Origin: Muribaculaceae bacterium
GTDB lineage: Bacteria > Bacteroidota > Bacteroidia > Bacteroidales > Muribaculaceae
DNA length: 47,270 nt
Reading direction: 5' to 3'
NCBI GenBank assembly: GCA_017621225.1
Contig: JAGATN010000047.1
Location: forward strand, 1 to 47,270
The translations under genes were made by a program, and so were the position numbers. The notes beneath the pieces were generated by a model. It saw only the letters and a list, made by a program, of their open reading frames with translations. It did no database searches and had not been told where the DNA came from. Positions 1-9,097 of this stretch are shown here, piece after piece. Every line of letters starts with the position of its first letter. Within the stretch, counting starts at the first letter, position 1.

Positions 1-196
1 GATATACTATAAGCCCGGAGAACTTACGAGCTCAATGTATGGCAAGACCGTCAGAATAGTTGGCGGCATCCTCGACAAATACGAAGGACGCCTGCTCTCC
101 ATCAAGGGCAAGCGCAAACGTCACCTAATCATAGAGCTACCCCACCTGATAACCACCGCCGTAGAAGTCGATCCGGACTACATACAGGTCATCTGA
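1..196 (+). CDS. UpxY-like transcription antiterminator (NusG family), C-terminal part
   Basis: Only the last 64 codons lie in the window (first full codon at position 2, stop TGA at 194-196). The peptide has the KOW-domain look of NusG-type proteins: a VRIVGGILDKYEGRL stretch followed by a basic KGKRKRH segment, a beta-strand IIELP and a short tail ending YIQVI. In Bacteroidales the UpxY proteins have this C-terminus and sit at the head of capsular polysaccharide operons, where they let RNA polymerase read through the untranslated leader. Its position directly before a polysaccharide cluster on the same strand supports this. No UpxZ-like gene follows. Assignment rests on the C-terminus and context only. 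Confidence 0.72.
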   Translation, partial: IYYKPGELTSSMYGKTVRIVGGILDKYEGRLLSIKGKRKRHLIIELPHLITTAVEVDPDYIQVI

Positions 197-496
197 TGTT
201 TTTCCGCAATGGTTGTCGCCCATTCCATCAAAGATGATGAATTACAATGTATCGGCTGATTCTCCGACCGACGAGTTGCTCGCTTTTTGAAGTCGTTTCT
301 CGGCAGTCAGATAGTATGCCTCAACTATTTTGTGGAGAATCACACCTTATAACTCTGAAAGGCGCAAGAGCCTGATTCGCAACGTCAACGACTGAAAAGA
401 GCAAATCAACATTCATCCTTTTTGATTTTGATATAATTTTCCTTGTGAAAATTATCCATCTATATATAATCATTTTAAGTAAACTTCGTAATTACT
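197..496 (+). promoter_or_regulatory. Leader between the antiterminator gene and the polysaccharide genes
   Basis: About 300 bases with no credible gene. The first half has host-like composition; from about 420 onward it becomes strongly AT-rich, like the genes that follow. A weak hairpin (cgag-ttg-ctcg followed by five T) lies near 268-285. By analogy with UpxY-controlled loci this untranslated leader could be where the antiterminator acts, but no specific recruitment site can be recognised from sequence alone. Confidence 0.35.
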
Positions 497-1570
497 ATGC
501 TAAACTTTACAGTAGGACCTGTTATGGCCAATAATGAAGTATTATCCATTGGCGGAGAACAAGTACCATATTTCAGAACACAAGAATTTTCTAATATAGT
601 ATTAGAAAATGAATATTTGATGAAAAAATTTGTAAATGCATCGGATGGATCAAAAGTTATTTTTATAACTGGGTCGGGAACTGCTTCAATGGAGGCCGTT
701 GTAATGAACACCCTAACACCCAAAGACAAAGTCATAGTTATTGACGGAGGATCTTTTGGACATAGATTTACACAACTATGCGAAATACATAACATACCAT
801 ACACAGCCATCAAGCCACAAATAGGTCATCCAGTTACCAAAGACATGCTTGTTCCATTCATCGGAAAAGGATATACAGGATTATTGGTAAACATTCATGA
901 GACCTCAACAGGAGTGCATTATGATCCTCAAATTTTAGGTGATTTTTGTAAACAAGAAAAACTATTGTATATAATCGACGCAATAAGTTCCTTTCTTGCC
1001 GATCCTTTAGATATGCAAGCAATTGGTGCAGATGTAATAATTACCGGATCTCAGAAGGTTCTTGCATGTGCTCCTGGTATTTCAATTATTGTTCTTGGCG
1101 ACAAAGCCTTAACGAGAGTTTATGAATCACAGGCAAAAACTATGTATTTCAATCTTAAAGAAGCTTTAAAGGATGCAGAAAGAGGACAAACACCCTTTAC
1201 TCCAGCCGTTGGTATAATCAGGCAAATTAATGCCCGCCTTTTACAGATTGATAAATCCGGAGGCGTAAATTCGGAAATAAACAATGTAAAAATACAAGCA
1301 GAAGATTTCAGAAATAAAATTAAAGGCCTACCTTTTCAAATAGTATCAAAATCACTATCCAATGCATTAACGCCCCTACACCCTACAACAGCCTCCGCAT
1401 ACGATATTTTTCTGAAACTTAAAGATAATTACGGCATTTGGGTCTGTCCCAATGGTGGTGCGCTTAAAGATGCCATATTTCGTGTTGGGCACTTTGGAGC
1501 TCAAACCACAAAAGAAAATGACATCCTTATCAACGCTCTAAAGGACTTAAAATCAGAAGGAATAATCTAA
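497..1570 (+). CDS. Class V (alanine-glyoxylate/2-aminoethylphosphonate type) PLP aminotransferase
   Basis: 357 residues, normal for fold-type I class V aminotransferases. Visible landmarks are a GSGTASMEA phosphate-binding segment (about 59-67), HETSTG (134-139), the PLP-ring aspartate in DAISSF (161-166) and the Schiff-base lysine in GSQK (Lys187). The closest families by motif are alanine-glyoxylate and 2-aminoethylphosphonate-pyruvate aminotransferases. The next gene starts one base after the stop and encodes a cytidylyltransferase, so the likely job is to make a small amino-alcohol or aminoalkyl phosphate for CDP activation and transfer to the polysaccharide. No PEP mutase is present, which argues against de novo aminoethylphosphonate synthesis within this window. 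Substrate is unknown. AT-rich codon use matches the next seven genes. Confidence 0.8.
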   Translation: MLNFTVGPVMANNEVLSIGGEQVPYFRTQEFSNIVLENEYLMKKFVNASDGSKVIFITGSGTASMEAVVMNTLTPKDKVIVIDGGSFGHRFTQLCEIHNIPYTAIKPQIGHPVTKDMLVPFIGKGYTGLLVNIHETSTGVHYDPQILGDFCKQEKLLYIIDAISSFLADPLDMQAIGADVIITGSQKVLACAPGISIIVLGDKALTRVYESQAKTMYFNLKEALKDAERGQTPFTPAVGIIRQINARLLQIDKSGGVNSEINNVKIQAEDFRNKIKGLPFQIVSKSLSNALTPLHPTTASAYDIFLKLKDNYGIWVCPNGGALKDAIFRVGHFGAQTTKENDILINALKDLKSEGII

Positions 1571-1571
1571 T

Positions 1572-2915
1572 ATGGTAAAAGTAATTACATATGGCACTTA
1601 TGATTTTTTACACGAAGGGCATATAAGATTGCTTAAACGTGCTAAAGAATTGGGCGACTATTTAATTGTCGGAATTACTGCTGACGGCTTTGATAAGGCC
1701 AGAGGGAAAATTAATGTTCAACAATCGTTGATGGAGCGAATTGAAGCGGTAAAAAAAACCGGATTAGCCAATCAAATCATAATCGAGGAATACGATGGGC
1801 AAAAGATTGATGACATAAAAAAATATGACGTTGACATATTTACAGTAGGTTCTGATTGGATTGGCAAATTTGACTATTTAAATGAATTTTGTAAAGTAAT
1901 ATATTTGGATCGAACAAAAGGCATTTCAAGTTCTGAAATTCGAGCTAATAAACAAATTATCCGAATTGGATTAGTAGGTGAAACATCCATTCTTACAAAA
2001 TTTAAAAATGAATGCAAATACGTGAACGGCGTTTCCATCAGTGGTATTCATACAGAATCAAAAGTAGAATTAGATGATGAGCTAAACCAATTGGCCGATT
2101 CTAATTTGACGTTAGATGAATTATTAAATATCAGCGACGCTCTTTACATCGCATCTCATCCGCAAAAACACTATTCACAAATCAAACTTGCACTTGAAAA
2201 AGGGAAACATATTTTATGCGAATCACCGATAGCTTTAAACCCTAATCAGTTTGAAACCTTAATTCAATTAGCCATAGAGAAAAAACTAGTCCTAATGGAT
2301 GGAATAAAAACAGCTTATTCCCTAGCATTCAATAGATTAATTTTATTAATAAAAAGTGGCATAATCGGGGATGTAATCTCAATTGATACCACTTGCACAA
2401 GCCTTATTGACATTGGACCAAATGGAGAATATTTAAAACCTCATACATGGAACACTATTTGTTGGTGGGGGCCTACGGCAATTTTACCAATATTGGACAT
2501 CTTTGGAACGAAATTCAAATCATTGCAATTATCAACCAAATTTTTAAAGGATCACACAGAATTCGACCTTTTCACAAAAGGATCATTTATATACAATAAT
2601 GGAGTGGCTTCATTTAAGGTTGGACAAGGAGTAAAGTCTGAAGGAGAAATGATAATTTCAGGGACCAAAGGTTATATATACGTTCCGGCGCCATGGTGGA
2701 AAACTGACTATTTTGAAGTTAGATATGAGAATCCAACTAATAATCGACGATATTTTTATCAGTTGGAAGGAGAAGGAATTCGTTATGAAATACTGTCATT
2801 TATTCGTCAAATCGATGGATTTTATAGTTATTCGAATATTTCTACCGAGATTTCTCGAACAATAGTTTCCATAATAAATAATATTGTCGTAGGAAATAAT
2901 AATATCATAAATTAA
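1572..2915 (+). CDS. Cytidylyltransferase fused to a Gfo/Idh/MocA-like oxidoreductase domain
   Basis: 447 residues in one uninterrupted frame. Residues 1-~127 are a TagD/GCT-type nucleotidyltransferase: YGTYDFLHEGH with the HxGH motif (His14-His17), and RTKGISSSEIR (114-124), the family's RTxGISTT-type signature. Residues ~130-447 look like a Gfo/Idh/MocA protein: a Rossmann start RIGLVGETS, then GKHILCESP and a following segment resembling the family's substrate domain. The family's catalytic EKP is ESP here (217-219), so the lysine is missing and the domain may be non-catalytic or altered. Together with the aminotransferase upstream and the CDP-glycerol transferase-like protein downstream, the most economical role is making a CDP-linked phospho-donor. 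Exact substrate unknown. Confidence 0.8.
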   Translation: MVKVITYGTYDFLHEGHIRLLKRAKELGDYLIVGITADGFDKARGKINVQQSLMERIEAVKKTGLANQIIIEEYDGQKIDDIKKYDVDIFTVGSDWIGKFDYLNEFCKVIYLDRTKGISSSEIRANKQIIRIGLVGETSILTKFKNECKYVNGVSISGIHTESKVELDDELNQLADSNLTLDELLNISDALYIASHPQKHYSQIKLALEKGKHILCESPIALNPNQFETLIQLAIEKKLVLMDGIKTAYSLAFNRLILLIKSGIIGDVISIDTTCTSLIDIGPNGEYLKPHTWNTICWWGPTAILPILDIFGTKFKSLQLSTKFLKDHTEFDLFTKGSFIYNNGVASFKVGQGVKSEGEMIISGTKGYIYVPAPWWKTDYFEVRYENPTNNRRYFYQLEGEGIRYEILSFIRQIDGFYSYSNISTEISRTIVSIINNIVVGNNNIIN

Positions 2916-2957
2916 AACATTCTTTTTAATTGATGATATTTTAAATTAATGAATTAA

Positions 2958-4394
2958 ATGAATAGTGAATCCATATCCACTAAAGCCGTTAAAAGCACAA
3001 TTTGGTCTGCATTAAACAAATTCAGTGTTACAGCTTTAAAATTTTTTGTCAATCTATTATTAGCACGACTCTTATCGCCTAATGATTTTGGCATAATTGG
3101 AATGATCACTATTTTCATAGCAATATCATATACTTTTGTTGACGGTGGATTTGGATCAGCTCTGATACAGAAAAAAAATCCAACAGAAATTGACTACTCT
3201 ACAATATTTATATGGAATGTAACTATTGGTTCGCTTTTTTACATTATTATATATTTTAGTTCTAACTATATAGCTCAATTTTATCGTATGCCAATCTTAT
3301 CCACTATATTAAAAGTATTAGGTATTACTGTTATATTAGGTGGAATTGCAAATATTTTGTCGAACAGGCTACAAAAAAAATTGAGATTTAAAGGATTAGC
3401 CATTACAGATATCGCTTCATATATTATAAGTGCCGTAATCGCAGTTATTATGGCATTCAAAAATTTTGGAGTTTGGAGTTTGGTTTTTATGTCCATAATT
3501 CAACCTTTCATTAGAATAATATTGATGACAATTATAACAAAATGGATTCCAACTATACAGTTCTCATATTCAGCTTTTAAAGAACTATTTTCATTTAGTG
3601 GATATCTATTCATAAGCAACTTATTAGAAAACACATTTAAAAACTCACAAGGATTAGTCATCGGAAAAATGTTCTCGGCAACACAAATGGGCTATTATTC
3701 CCAAGCTGAAAAATTAAATAATATTACAAGCTATATACTTCCACAAGTAATAACATCGGTTATGTATCCTATATTTTCCAAATATCAAGATGATAGGGAA
3801 AAATTGACATCCATAATATTAACAAATTTGAAAATAATTTCATTCATAATATTTCCACTGCTAACGATTTTAATATTGATTGCACCTGATGTAATAGTAT
3901 ATTTATACGGCACTAAGTGGATCAATTCCATTCCGTACTTTAGAATTTTATGCGTGGGAGGGTATTTTTTATGTTTAAGCGATATTCTATATTATGCCAT
4001 AGCGGCTTGTGGAAAATCAAAACTACTATTAATGTCTAGTTTCTATAAATGGGGAATGCTTGCATTGCTAATGGCTCTAGGGTTAAAATTTGGTATGGAT
4101 GGATTGGTTTGGAGTATTTCAATAAGCTTTTTAAATATTTTTTTTACAAATTGCGTATTACTATACAGAACACTTGACCTAAGTATATCATCAATACTTA
4201 AGTCTGTTTATATTACCGCATTTCTAAACATCTCAATATTTTCTATTTTAATAATTGTCATATCATATTTAAACATACATTGGACATTAATAATTTCAAT
4301 TTATATCATTACATACATAATTTCATCATATTGGCTAAACACCGAAACGGTTATAAAGAGCCTTGAATTAATAAAAAAGATCAGGCAAAAATAA
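2958..4394 (+). CDS. Polysaccharide flippase, Wzx/WzxC-like (MOP superfamily)
   Basis: 478 residues, hydrophobic throughout with about a dozen to fourteen membrane segments. The N-terminus (WSALNKFSV...FFVNLLLARLLSPNDFGIIGM) is typical of the lipopolysaccharide-biosynthesis flippases that move undecaprenyl-linked repeat units across the inner membrane. It follows the fusion gene after 42 bases and is one base from the next gene, so it is part of the same transcript. Such proteins are diverse, so the call is to family, not substrate. Confidence 0.88.
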   Translation: MNSESISTKAVKSTIWSALNKFSVTALKFFVNLLLARLLSPNDFGIIGMITIFIAISYTFVDGGFGSALIQKKNPTEIDYSTIFIWNVTIGSLFYIIIYFSSNYIAQFYRMPILSTILKVLGITVILGGIANILSNRLQKKLRFKGLAITDIASYIISAVIAVIMAFKNFGVWSLVFMSIIQPFIRIILMTIITKWIPTIQFSYSAFKELFSFSGYLFISNLLENTFKNSQGLVIGKMFSATQMGYYSQAEKLNNITSYILPQVITSVMYPIFSKYQDDREKLTSIILTNLKIISFIIFPLLTILILIAPDVIVYLYGTKWINSIPYFRILCVGGYFLCLSDILYYAIAACGKSKLLLMSSFYKWGMLALLMALGLKFGMDGLVWSISISFLNIFFTNCVLLYRTLDLSISSILKSVYITAFLNISIFSILIIVISYLNIHWTLIISIYIITYIISSYWLNTETVIKSLELIKKIRQK

Positions 4395-4395
4395 T

Positions 4396-4923
4396 ATGAA
4401 CATAGTATTTCTCATTTACAAATCGCTACGCCTTTATATACGGAAGTTGAAATCTGAATTTTACACATTCAAAGCAAAGCAACAAGTCGTACACTATGGT
4501 AAAAATACATATTGCGGAGGCCCATGCTCTTTTTGTGGTACGGTTAGCCTTGGTGATAATTGTAATTTTAATGGTATGAAAATAATTGGATTGGGATCTG
4601 TAATGATTGGCAATAATTTTCACTCTGGTATTGAATGTATGATAATAACATCAAATCATGATTATGATACAGATATATGCATTCCATACGGAGACAATGT
4701 AATAAAGAAAAAAATTATAATAGAAGATAATGTTTGGTTTGGTAATAGAGTTCTAATTACCGGCAATGTAACAATCGGAGAAGGTGCCATTATTGGAGCT
4801 GGAACCGTCGTCACTAAAAATATCCCCAAATATGCAATAGTAGGCGGCAATCCAGCCAAGATACTAAAGTATAGAAATATAGATCATTATTTAGAACTAA
4901 AGAACAACAAAATGTTTCACTAA
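4396..4923 (+). CDS. Hexapeptide-repeat (LbH) O-acyltransferase
   Basis: 175 residues. The second half shows repeated [LIV]-G-x4 turns (for example IEDNVWFG, VTIGEGAIIGAGTVVTKNIP) ending in the GGNPAKILKYR signature of the sugar acetyltransferases of the left-handed beta-helix fold. The histidine in SNHDYD is a reasonable catalytic base. It is packed between flippase and transferase genes with one-base gaps. Likely acetylates a sugar of the repeat unit using acetyl-CoA in the cytoplasm; the acceptor cannot be predicted. Confidence 0.85.
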   Translation: MNIVFLIYKSLRLYIRKLKSEFYTFKAKQQVVHYGKNTYCGGPCSFCGTVSLGDNCNFNGMKIIGLGSVMIGNNFHSGIECMIITSNHDYDTDICIPYGDNVIKKKIIIEDNVWFGNRVLITGNVTIGEGAIIGAGTVVTKNIPKYAIVGGNPAKILKYRNIDHYLELKNNKMFH

Positions 4924-4924
4924 T

Positions 4925-6160
4925 ATGTCAGTTAGAAATTTCCTTTCATTAAATAAAAAATTAATAGAAACTTTATATTACAAATGCATAAAATGGAAGA
5001 TCATAGCTAATATAAAAAATAAACAGCATATACGAATAGCCTTTATGATGGCATCTGAAGCTATGTGGAAATATGATGATTTATATAAATATTTAAATAA
5101 TGATCCACGATTCATACCGTTCATTGTACCGTCTCCATTTCCAAATCAGTCTTCAAATTTAATGTATGAATACGATAAAATCATAAAATTCTGCAATGAA
5201 AAGAATTACAATTATATACTAAGCTTAAATAATAATGGTTTGCCCCAAATATCAGCAAAAGAAATAAATGCAGATATTGTAATTTATACACAACCTTATA
5301 ATCGAGGTCAAAAAGAATGGAGAATAAATAAATTTTGGACCAATTCATTATTCATATATACACCTTACGGCACCAATATTGAAAAGGAGAATAGATTTTA
5401 TAATTCTTTATTACAAAACATTTCATATATTCAATTTTACCCCAATATATATATATCACGTTTAGTCAATAAACATATCTTTTTCAAATCTAAACACATA
5501 TATACATCCGGAGATGATTCATTTCATAAATACCAACCGCACGAAATTAATACTGACGAATGGAAACAACATAAGTTATCTTTAAAAAGAATTATTTGGG
5601 CTCCACATCATTCCATTATGAAAAATGATTCATTACAATATTCTACATTTTTGGAATACGCAAATTTTATGCTCGAAATTGCAAAAAAATTTATCGGAAA
5701 GGTACAATTCATAATAAAACCTCATCCATTACTATTATCAAAATTACACATTATATGGGGATATGAAAAAACGACAAAATACTTTAAACAGTGGGAATTT
5801 GGAGAAAACACACAAATTGTATGGGGAAAATATGACATAATATTTCGTAATTCGGACGGAATAATCCATGATTCATCAGGATTTACATCAGATTATCTAT
5901 TTACAGGCAACCCCGCTTTATTCATAGATAACGGAATGGTCGAATCTCATTTAAATGAATACGGACGTAAATGCTTTAATCTTCACTACAAAGCCCATAA
6001 TAAATCTGATATCACCAATTTTATTACTGAAGTAATAATAAATCGAATCGACCCATTAAAAATCAAACGAGATGAATTTATGGCCCAATTGAACAATGAA
6101 ACAAAATATAACTCAATTGGAGAATTTATGTATGAAACTATCAAGCATACATTGTCTTAA
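4925..6160 (+). CDS. CDP-glycerol glycerophosphotransferase-like (TagB/TagF family) protein
   Basis: 411 residues. The C-terminal half carries the hallmarks of the Glyphos_transf family: WAPHHS, FIIKPHP and DGIIHDSSGFTSDYLFTGNPALF, which in TagB/TagF surround the catalytic histidines. The N-terminal half is less conserved. TagF-family enzymes transfer glycerol phosphate (or related polyol phosphates) from CDP donors onto glycans. The CDP-forming fusion protein encoded upstream would supply the donor, so together they probably attach a phosphodiester-linked group to the polysaccharide. No membrane span is evident. Base composition is AT-rich like its neighbours. Confidence 0.8.
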   Translation: MSVRNFLSLNKKLIETLYYKCIKWKIIANIKNKQHIRIAFMMASEAMWKYDDLYKYLNNDPRFIPFIVPSPFPNQSSNLMYEYDKIIKFCNEKNYNYILSLNNNGLPQISAKEINADIVIYTQPYNRGQKEWRINKFWTNSLFIYTPYGTNIEKENRFYNSLLQNISYIQFYPNIYISRLVNKHIFFKSKHIYTSGDDSFHKYQPHEINTDEWKQHKLSLKRIIWAPHHSIMKNDSLQYSTFLEYANFMLEIAKKFIGKVQFIIKPHPLLLSKLHIIWGYEKTTKYFKQWEFGENTQIVWGKYDIIFRNSDGIIHDSSGFTSDYLFTGNPALFIDNGMVESHLNEYGRKCFNLHYKAHNKSDITNFITEVIINRIDPLKIKRDEFMAQLNNETKYNSIGEFMYETIKHTLS

Positions 6161-7409
6161 CGAACCAATTAAACATTGGTTGTACACATTTATGAATCTA
6201 TTATTTTACACAAGTATAATAGTAGATTTAATAAACGGATATTTACAATTAAAGCTAAATATCAATACTCCCATCGGTCAATTATTCAGACTTACAATTA
6301 TATCATTCTTAATATTCTTTCTATTAAAAAAAAGCCTAAATAAGATTACAAAATATGCAATCATATGGGTCTTGTTATGGTTTATAAATTGTATAATTTG
6401 GGTTCTATCATATTCTATTTATGACATATCTTTTTCAATTAGCATAGAAATTAACGATATGATACGAATCGTCTATACACTTTTAATGATAGGATTCTTT
6501 ATAAAATACTATGATTATTATGGAACTTCATCATTGTTAAAAATAGTCCAAAATTATGGAGCTTTAATAGCTTTATGCATAATTTTTTCATTTATAACTG
6601 GATTCGGGCAATATTCTTATGGAGAAAATTACGGTTTCGGAACTAAAAGTTGGTTCATTGCGGGTAATGACATCGGCATAACAATGATATTTACATTAAT
6701 CGCATCCAGCGTTAATTTATTTCGTAGTTTCTCATCATATAATTTATTATCATATTTAACCATATTCATTGGATCACTATTAGTTGGTAGCCGAGTTTGT
6801 ATATTTGGTGCATCGTATACTATAGTATCAACAATTATATACTTCATATTTTTCTTTACACCAAAGAAACAAGATAAAATAAAATATTACATATCACTTA
6901 TTTTATTATTACCTTTGATAATATATGGATGCATTATATTTGTATCATTAATATACTCGCTTCTCGATAATTATGCACTCGCACGTCTTTCCATTGAAAG
7001 TATCGGTTCTGCCAGAGACAACCTTACCTTAACGACAACAAAATACATCGAATCTTTAAATGGATTATCACTATTAATAGGTCGAGGCGCATCTGAGTGC
7101 TATAATTACATAGCAACCCATATTGGATATGATACACCGTTTAAATCAACCGAAGCCGATATATATGATTTAATTGGCTCATATGGTTTTTTATTTGGTT
7201 TATTTACTTTATTACCATTTTTTCATTGGACCTTAAAATCAATCGTTAAATATTTAAAAAACAGGACTTATATCAATTATAACAGCTGTTTAATCTGCAT
7301 ACTTTTTTTAGCCATTGGCAGCTTATCCGGACACTGCATTAGAAATAATATGGTAGCCCCTATATATGCCATTTTTATAGGAATGCTATATCATAATAAC
7401 CAAACATGA
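6132..7409 (+). CDS. O-antigen/capsule polymerase, Wzy-like membrane protein
   Basis: About 425 residues with ten or more hydrophobic segments and a larger loop in the second half containing LIGRGASECYN and a TEADIYDLIGSYG segment, as in Wzy polymerases and O-antigen ligases. The open frame extends up to 6096, deep inside the previous gene; ATG at 6132 (29 bp overlap) or at 6192 (just after the preceding stop) are both possible, and 6132 is chosen tentatively. Together with the flippase upstream, it indicates a Wzx/Wzy-dependent pathway. Wzy proteins share little sequence, so this is by topology and context. Confidence 0.72.
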   Translation: MKLSSIHCLNEPIKHWLYTFMNLLFYTSIIVDLINGYLQLKLNINTPIGQLFRLTIISFLIFFLLKKSLNKITKYAIIWVLLWFINCIIWVLSYSIYDISFSISIEINDMIRIVYTLLMIGFFIKYYDYYGTSSLLKIVQNYGALIALCIIFSFITGFGQYSYGENYGFGTKSWFIAGNDIGITMIFTLIASSVNLFRSFSSYNLLSYLTIFIGSLLVGSRVCIFGASYTIVSTIIYFIFFFTPKKQDKIKYYISLILLLPLIIYGCIIFVSLIYSLLDNYALARLSIESIGSARDNLTLTTTKYIESLNGLSLLIGRGASECYNYIATHIGYDTPFKSTEADIYDLIGSYGFLFGLFTLLPFFHWTLKSIVKYLKNRTYINYNSCLICILFLAIGSLSGHCIRNNMVAPIYAIFIGMLYHNNQT

Positions 7410-8488
7410 GAATTCTAACTATTTCCAATATGTATCCATCCGCAAAAGATAAGGTATATGGAACTTTTGTAAAAAATTTTTATCTGGATATATGTTCTAA
7501 GAACAAATCCGGTATAAATGATTTAATAGCCATTAAAGGTCGAAGGAAATCAAAAACATCTACCATTGGGGCATACATACACTTTTATATTAAGACGTTA
7601 TTCGATTTAGCATTTCGAAATTATGATTTAATATATGTTCATACTATAACATTCCCTATTATTCCAATTCGTATAGCAATGATTATAAAACATCTACCAA
7701 TCGTTTTTAATGTACATGGAGGTGATGTTTTAGTTCATAATAAAATTGCAAACATTCTTAAAATGCTTGCAAAACCAATATTACCCAAAGCTAAATTGGT
7801 GGTTTGCCCAAGCGAATATTTCAAGGGCATCGTGAAATCTGAATTCCCAAATGTTCCAGATAATAAAATTTTTGTTTCTCCATCGGGAGGGATTGCACCA
7901 TATTTTTTTAAAGAAAAAAATAATCGTGACAACGAAAATGATGAAATGGTTGTGGGGTATGTATCGCGAATTGACCCCGGTAAAGGTTGGAACCTGCTGC
8001 TACAAGCTGCGGCAAAACTAATGAATGAAGATTGCAAAATACGCATCATAATAATAGGTCGAGGTAGTCAAGAACAAGAATTAAAAGAGAGCATAAGAGG
8101 ACTAGGATTATCGGACGTAGTTAAATATGTAGGGCCAATAAAATATGAGGAATTACCATTATGGTATCAAAAATTTGACATTTTAGCATTCCCTACGATG
8201 GAACGTGAAAGCTTGGGGTTAGTAGGACTCGAGGCTATGGCGGCAAGCGTTCCGGTAATAACCAGTAACATAGGCGCTCAATCACATTATGTAATTGACG
8301 GACAAAATGGTTATCTATTTAAATCAGGCGATGCATCTGACCTATATAATGCATTAAAAAGATATCTAAATTCAACTATGGCCGACAAAAATAAATTGTC
8401 ACATGAAGCATACAAAACCGCATTAAATTATGAAGCGACTTCAATTTCAGAAAAATTATACACTAAACTTTTAAGCTTAATGCAATGA
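7406..8488 (+). CDS. Family 4 glycosyltransferase (GT-B fold)
   Basis: 360 residues. The start overlaps the preceding stop by four bases (ATGA). N-terminal acceptor domain begins ILTISNMYPS and includes FNVHGGD. The C-terminal domain has VGYVSRIDPGKGWNLLLQA and the EX7E element ESLGLVGLE followed by AMAASVPVI, the nucleotide-sugar binding signature of GT4. It adds one sugar to the lipid-linked repeat unit; donor and linkage cannot be assigned. Its own stop overlaps the ATG of the following, frameshifted acyltransferase by four bases. Confidence 0.88.
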   Translation: MRILTISNMYPSAKDKVYGTFVKNFYLDICSKNKSGINDLIAIKGRRKSKTSTIGAYIHFYIKTLFDLAFRNYDLIYVHTITFPIIPIRIAMIIKHLPIVFNVHGGDVLVHNKIANILKMLAKPILPKAKLVVCPSEYFKGIVKSEFPNVPDNKIFVSPSGGIAPYFFKEKNNRDNENDEMVVGYVSRIDPGKGWNLLLQAAAKLMNEDCKIRIIIIGRGSQEQELKESIRGLGLSDVVKYVGPIKYEELPLWYQKFDILAFPTMERESLGLVGLEAMAASVPVITSNIGAQSHYVIDGQNGYLFKSGDASDLYNALKRYLNSTMADKNKLSHEAYKTALNYEATSISEKLYTKLLSLMQ

Positions 8489-9025
8489 TATCCAAAGCGA
8501 AACGATTGTGGTTAACAATGGGGGGGGGTAATTATCTATTACTCAATATTTTACCATTTACCATCGGAGTTAAGCATAATCAAGAAACTAAAATCGGCAT
8601 TTCTACATATAATCAATCCTTCAATATCCAAGCAATCAAATATTTGTAGAAAAGCATACATCGGAAACATATCAAATATTGAACTTGGAAATCGTTCGGG
8701 TCTTGGCAAAAACTTTAGAATGCAAAACGTTTTGTTGAAAATTTCTGATAATGTAATGATTGCATCTGACGTACTGGTAATTGGAGGCGGTCACAGATAT
8801 GACGATCTCACCACACCGATGATAAATCAAGGCAACATCGGAAAAACATCGCTGATAATCGAAGATGATGTTTGGATAGGAGCGCGAGTTACAATCGTTG
8901 CAAAAAATTATACCATTGGCAAAGGCTCAATAATAGCGGCAGGCGCAGTTGTAACCAAAACCGTACCCCCCTATGCCATTGTGGCTGGTAATCCGGCAAA
9001 AATAGTAAAGTATCGTACATCTTAA
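8485..9025 (+). pseudogene. Hexapeptide acyltransferase, interrupted at a nine-G tract (probable phase-OFF state)
   Basis: ATG at 8485 overlaps the stop of the glycosyltransferase (ATGA) exactly as in the previous gene pair. Its frame runs through a G tract at 8520-8528 and stops at 8647. The +1 frame is open from the G tract to the stop at 9023-9025 and encodes a full acyltransferase: IIYYSIFYHLPSE near the start, later GNISNIELGNRSGLG, IEDDVWIG, AAGAVVTK and VAGNPAKIVKYR. That frame has no ATG before 8720 (TAA at 8513), and starting at 8720 would remove roughly the first third. Eight or eleven G would join the two parts; eight G gives 179 residues, the normal size. So it is either a slippage-switched gene in the OFF state or a homopolymer sequencing error. 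Predicted role when ON is O-acetylation of the polysaccharide. Confidence 0.82.
8520..8528 (+). repeat. Poly-G tract (nine G) inside a coding region
   Basis: A run of nine G in a block of DNA that otherwise contains very few G runs. It sits 35 bases after the start codon of an acyltransferase gene, where a one-base change restores the frame. Confidence 0.95.
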
Positions 9026-9097
9026 ACAATATTATCACACACTTGGATCGAACTGCATTAAGAATTCGTGTTTTTCGTAAAATTACTTAGTAAACAT

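Noticed and set aside
5434-5462. TA-rich run in the TagB/F-like gene as a slippage site
   Set aside because: The run is interrupted, the frame is intact across it, and such runs are expected in this AT-rich block.
8720-9025. A normal 101-residue acyltransferase starting at 8720
   Set aside because: The ATG lies inside the beta-helix domain, and about 64 well-formed N-terminal codons in the same frame precede it; a frameshifted longer gene explains the region better.
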